Shown here one piece after another: positions 60,535-62,619 of a stretch of 62,619 nt of DNA; the stretch's first letter is position 1, and each line of letters starts with the position of its first letter. The position numbers were made by a program, and so were the translations under genes. The stretch is from Nafulsella turpanensis ZLM-10. GTDB lineage: Bacteria > Bacteroidota > Bacteroidia > Cytophagales > Cyclobacteriaceae. The stretch spans positions 1 to 62,619 of the forward strand of contig NZ_ANNU01000048.1 in assembly GCF_000346615.1 (NCBI RefSeq), written 5' to 3'. The notes under the pieces are model-generated. The model searched no databases. It had not been told where the DNA came from and saw only the letters and a list, made by a program, of their open reading frames with translations.

Positions 60535-61254
60535 ATGTTAAATAGCGATGAATTAAGCTCAAATAAGACAGACTTGTTGGCTTCATTAGCAAAGTCTTCA
60601 GTCGGAATTGTTCCTTTTGCTGGGCCATTACTTTCAGAAATAGTAGGCTCTGTTATTCCAAATCAAAGGATTGACAGATTAGCCAAGTACATAAAGGTTC
60701 TTGATGAAAAATTATCAAGCATTCCTGTAGAAAAAATAACAAAACTGATAAATAACGAAGAGTTTATTGATTTAATTGAGGAAGGTTTTTTTCAGGCTTC
60801 GAGAGCTATAAGTGATGATAGGAGGAAGTATATAGCATCCATCGTCTCCAATGGGATAGCAGATGATTCTATTGAGTTACTTGGGTCTAAGTATCTGTTA
60901 AAAATTTTGGAAGAGTTAAATGATGTTGAAATAATTTGGCTTAAATCCTACTATAATTCTTCCATTGGGGGTGATCAGGAATTCATGAAAAAGCATGAAA
61001 ATGTACTCACTCCAATTTACGCTACTGCTGACGATGATGAGACTTCAAACAATAAATCCGCCATCCAGAAAAGTTACAAAGAACACTTAGAACGGATTGA
61101 GCTAATAAAAAGAAGTATAAGATTTAATAGATCAACAGGTCTTCCGGAATATGATAAGAACACAGGGGAACCTAAAATTTCTTATAGAAAGATTACACCA
61201 CTGGGAAAGCTACTTCTTGATCGAATGGGCCTTATTGGAGAAAATAAAGAATAG
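60535..61254 (+). CDS. unknown protein in cassette-like unit 1
   Basis: A 239-residue protein of unknown family. Near the N-terminus there is a Gly/Pro-containing hydrophobic segment (SSVGIVPFAGPLLSEIVGSVI), then charged helices (IDRLAKYIKVLDEKLSSI, FQASRAISDDRRKYIASIV, LNDVEIIWLKSYY) and a basic C-terminal part (YRKITPLGKLLLDRMGL). The composition is AT-rich with many Asn/Ile/Lys, unlike the core genes. Hydrophobic segment plus helical body resembles small defence or toxin-like effectors, but that is a guess. It is framed by the GTTAGGCAAA / TTTGCCTAAC repeat. Confidence 0.7.
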   Translation: MLNSDELSSNKTDLLASLAKSSVGIVPFAGPLLSEIVGSVIPNQRIDRLAKYIKVLDEKLSSIPVEKITKLINNEEFIDLIEEGFFQASRAISDDRRKYIASIVSNGIADDSIELLGSKYLLKILEELNDVEIIWLKSYYNSSIGGDQEFMKKHENVLTPIYATADDDETSNNKSAIQKSYKEHLERIELIKRSIRFNRSTGLPEYDKNTGEPKISYRKITPLGKLLLDRMGLIGENKE

Positions 61255-61258
61255 AAAC

Positions 61259-61268
61259 TTTGCCTAAC
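61259..61268 (+). repeat. right arm of 10-bp inverted repeat around unit 1 (GCCTAAC motif)
   Basis: TTTGCCTAAC, exact reverse complement of 60510-60519. GCCTAAC fits the integron R'' consensus RYYYAAC. Downstream, TTGGGCATT and AATGCCCAA form a ~75-base spaced inverted repeat, and CGCAAAC / GTTTGCG another one, so the spacer up to 61402 is palindrome-rich. Confidence 0.65.
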
Positions 61269-61402
61269 CCAACAAACAGGTTATTGGGCATTAACTTGTA
61301 AATTCAGGCGTCACAGCCACTTATTAACTAAATCGCAAACGGAAGCCGATGTGTTATTTAAATGCCCAACACCCAGTTTGCGAACCGTTGCATTAAATCC
61401 GC

Positions 61403-61975
61403 ATGAGAGTACAATTAGATTCCTATAGCATTGAGGAAATTGCCAAATTAAGACAATCAACAGGCTTAGCGGACAGACAATTGGCCAGGATGTTTGGGAT
61501 AAGCGAATCAAAAATTAAAAAGGATTGTAATCTTCCTTTAGTTACTACCACAGATTTTGTTTTAGGAGCCTTGATGACTAATCCAGTATCCACAGTAAGC
61601 GAGATTGTCGCGTTTGTTGATTTCAAGAATAAGGTTGGACTTACGGATAAAGAGATAAAAGAAACGTTAAAAATGCTTCAGAAGAAAGGATTAGCGTTTA
61701 AAGTCAATGAAACATGGAGTTGGAGTGAACGTTTGGTGGAGACTTTTGATAATAAAACTGAAAAGTTGGTTGCAGAGCTGACTTTGGCAAGATTTGATTT
61801 AAATCAAATGAAGACTGCTTTTGCACCTGCGATTGAAGGAGACCCGTTAATGTACAATATGTATGAAATAAATAATGAAAATTACGAACTAGTCGATGGT
61901 TTGTGTGAAATCAGTTTTGATTTTGATAGTTACAGCTACTATTTAGCCTGTAGACAAAACAAGAACGTAACCTAA
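61403..61975 (+). CDS. unknown protein in cassette-like unit 2
   Basis: A 190-residue protein. The N-terminal ~55 residues look like a helix-turn-helix (IEEIAKLRQSTGLADRQLARMFGISESKIKKD, with DRQLARMFGISESKI as the HTH-like core). A second winged-helix-like piece may follow (TNPVSTVSEIVAFVDF, GLTDKEIKETLKMLQKKGLAFKV). The C-terminus is acidic and aromatic (YNMYEINNENYELVDG). Its stop codon lies inside ACCTAAC (61970-61976), another RYYYAAC motif, as is common for integron cassettes. No family recognised. Confidence 0.7.
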   Translation: MRVQLDSYSIEEIAKLRQSTGLADRQLARMFGISESKIKKDCNLPLVTTTDFVLGALMTNPVSTVSEIVAFVDFKNKVGLTDKEIKETLKMLQKKGLAFKVNETWSWSERLVETFDNKTEKLVAELTLARFDLNQMKTAFAPAIEGDPLMYNMYEINNENYELVDGLCEISFDFDSYSYYLACRQNKNVT

Positions 61976-61976
61976 C
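61970..61976 (+). repeat. RYYYAAC-type boundary motif of unit 2
   Basis: ACCTAAC overlapping the stop codon of the unit 2 gene; followed by CACAACAAC and, 40 bases on, GTTGTT. No consensus GTTRRRY partner is found before the DUF433 gene; ATTAGGGT at 62094 is the nearest look-alike. Confidence 0.45.
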
Positions 61977-62147
61977 CACAACAACATGAACGGCTGGTTT
62001 ACTGGTGCAGCGAAATTAGTTGTTATTTACTTTCTTCATGTAGGCTGACAGTAATCTGGCCACTTACCACAGTTGCTGTCTTTTTTGCAACATTAGGGTG
62101 CATTCAGACCGGTAGAAACCTTATTTCCAGATTTAAGTATAGTGGAT

Positions 62148-62369
62148 ATGAACTATCAAGAATATATAGAAACTCGGGCCGACAAGAGATTTGGCAAGCC
62201 CTGTATAAAAGGGACAAGGATAACAGTTTATGATGTTCTGAACTGGCTATCAAATGGAATGACCAAGCAGGAGATTATGTCTGATTTTGACGAACTGAAT
62301 GAAGATATGATTAATGCCTGTCTTGCATTTGCAGCCGATAAGGAGCATAAACTTAAGATAGCCTCTTAA
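62148..62369 (+). CDS. DUF433 antitoxin-like protein
   Basis: A 73-residue DUF433 (VapB-like) protein with the typical text KRFGKPCIKGTRITVYDVLNWLSNGM and MSDFDELNEDMINACLAFAADKEHKL: a small winged-helix-like DNA-binding domain. DUF433 genes usually precede a DUF5615 PIN-like toxin and repress the pair. The start MNYQEYIE at 62148 matches the family; a GTG two codons earlier is less likely. The toxin behind it appears broken, so this may be an orphan antitoxin. Confidence 0.88.
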   Translation: MNYQEYIETRADKRFGKPCIKGTRITVYDVLNWLSNGMTKQEIMSDFDELNEDMINACLAFAADKEHKLKIAS

Positions 62370-62569
62370 AGCTACTTTTTGACCAGAACATCTTCCCAAA
62401 AATTGTCAAACAGCTTAAGGATATATTTCCTGAAGCTAAACAGGTGCGTCATTTTGGATTAGAAAGTGCTTCAGACATTCCGGTTTTCGAGTTTGCAAAA
62501 AAAAATGGTTACGCTGTCGTGACACAAAGAATTTATGAGAAAAGAAGTCTGGACTGTACGGGAGTGTAA
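62366..62569 (+). pseudogene. broken DUF5615 PIN-like toxin
   Basis: Directly after, and overlapping, the DUF433 stop a frame reads LKLLFDQNIFPKIVKQL, DIFPEAKQVRHFGLESASD and VFEFAKKNGYAVVTQ, clearly the first two thirds of a DUF5615 toxin. It has no ATG, GTG or TTG start: the frame opens after a TAA at 62354 and the family's initial Met is a TTA leucine codon. After VVTQ the expected acidic DSDF motif is missing and unrelated residues run to a TAA at 62567. Both ends damaged, so non-functional. Confidence 0.8.
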
Positions 62570-62609
62570 ACGCAACTGTGTCAACTGGCTTTTTCGGTGT
62601 TACGGCGAA

Positions 62610-62616
62610 GCCTAAC
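62610..62616 (+). repeat. GCCTAAC motif at the right edge
   Basis: GCCTAAC again (RYYYAAC), 40 bases after the toxin remnant and three bases from the window end. It would close a third unit. The continuation is outside the window. Confidence 0.5.
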
Positions 62617-62619
62617 GCC

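Noticed and set aside
61311-61511. 66-codon minus-strand ORF in the spacer before unit 2
   Set aside because: Covers palindromic spacer and runs antisense into the unit 2 gene; no protein-like sequence.
1-62619. CRISPR array, insertion sequence or prophage
   Set aside because: No regularly spaced repeats, no transposase, no integrase and no phage structural genes were seen in any frame.

Overview
The window looks like chromosomal DNA of a Bacteroidota bacterium, most likely order Cytophagales. Evidence: a MurF-alanine racemase fusion, a type IX secretion C-terminal sorting domain, a TonB receptor with an N-terminal CarboxypepD_reg-like domain, DUF3127 and DUF2279 proteins, promoters of the TTTG / TAnnTTTG type, and few Shine-Dalgarno sites. 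I cannot name the genus. Most of the window is ordinary core genome of moderate GC; the last ~2.1 kb (60.5-62.6 kb) is AT-richer and looks acquired.

Layout. 0-5 kb (mostly minus): DUF2279 protein; a GntR/ABC transporter operon with a readable operator and promoter; ZIP metal transporter; surface protein. 4.8-14.7 kb (mostly plus): ArsR regulator with YjjG nucleotidase, TPR-SpoIIE phosphatase, pruA, a DUF3127 protein with an SSB-like tail, PAP2 phosphatase, and a pair of M16 peptidases. 14.8-22.8 kb: large secreted unknown, small lipoprotein, TonB receptor, gluconokinase and 6-phosphogluconate dehydrogenase. 23.1-28.3 kb: a tight seven-gene operon joining a PspA envelope-stress module (YbjN-like, PspA, DUF4178, lipoprotein, DUF350) to a membrane-anchored aminopropyltransferase and S-adenosylmethionine decarboxylase. 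28.3-31.7 kb (minus): K+ channel, amidase, HD protein. 31.9-32.4 kb: four tandem tRNA-Asn copies, two intact and two decayed. 32.8-36.5 kb: HtrA protease, ALDH7 dehydrogenase, single-domain response regulator. 36.6-51.2 kb (nearly all minus): helical unknown, CPA2 antiporter, a MutS-like membrane ATPase with purK and purE, TrmJ-type methyltransferase, feoAB, murF-alr, csaA. 51.4-60.3 kb: small secreted protein, GNAT, a HisA paralogue lacking a catalytic Asp, a histidine kinase/response regulator pair facing a secreted coiled-coil protein across four helically phased TTAAC repeats, lysA, cyclase-family hydrolase, MORN/YwqK-like protein.

60.4-62.6 kb holds three single-gene units bounded by GTTAGGC / RYYYAAC motifs: two unknown proteins and a DUF433 antitoxin beside a broken DUF5615 toxin. 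This resembles an integron-type cassette array or another exchange hotspot, but no integrase is in view and complete attC sites could not be demonstrated.

Best leads: the PspA-polyamine operon, the cassette-like right end, the decayed tRNA-Asn copies with GC-rich hairpin insertions at one T-arm position, and the Cpx-like two-component locus. All family assignments are from reading motifs; no searches were run.
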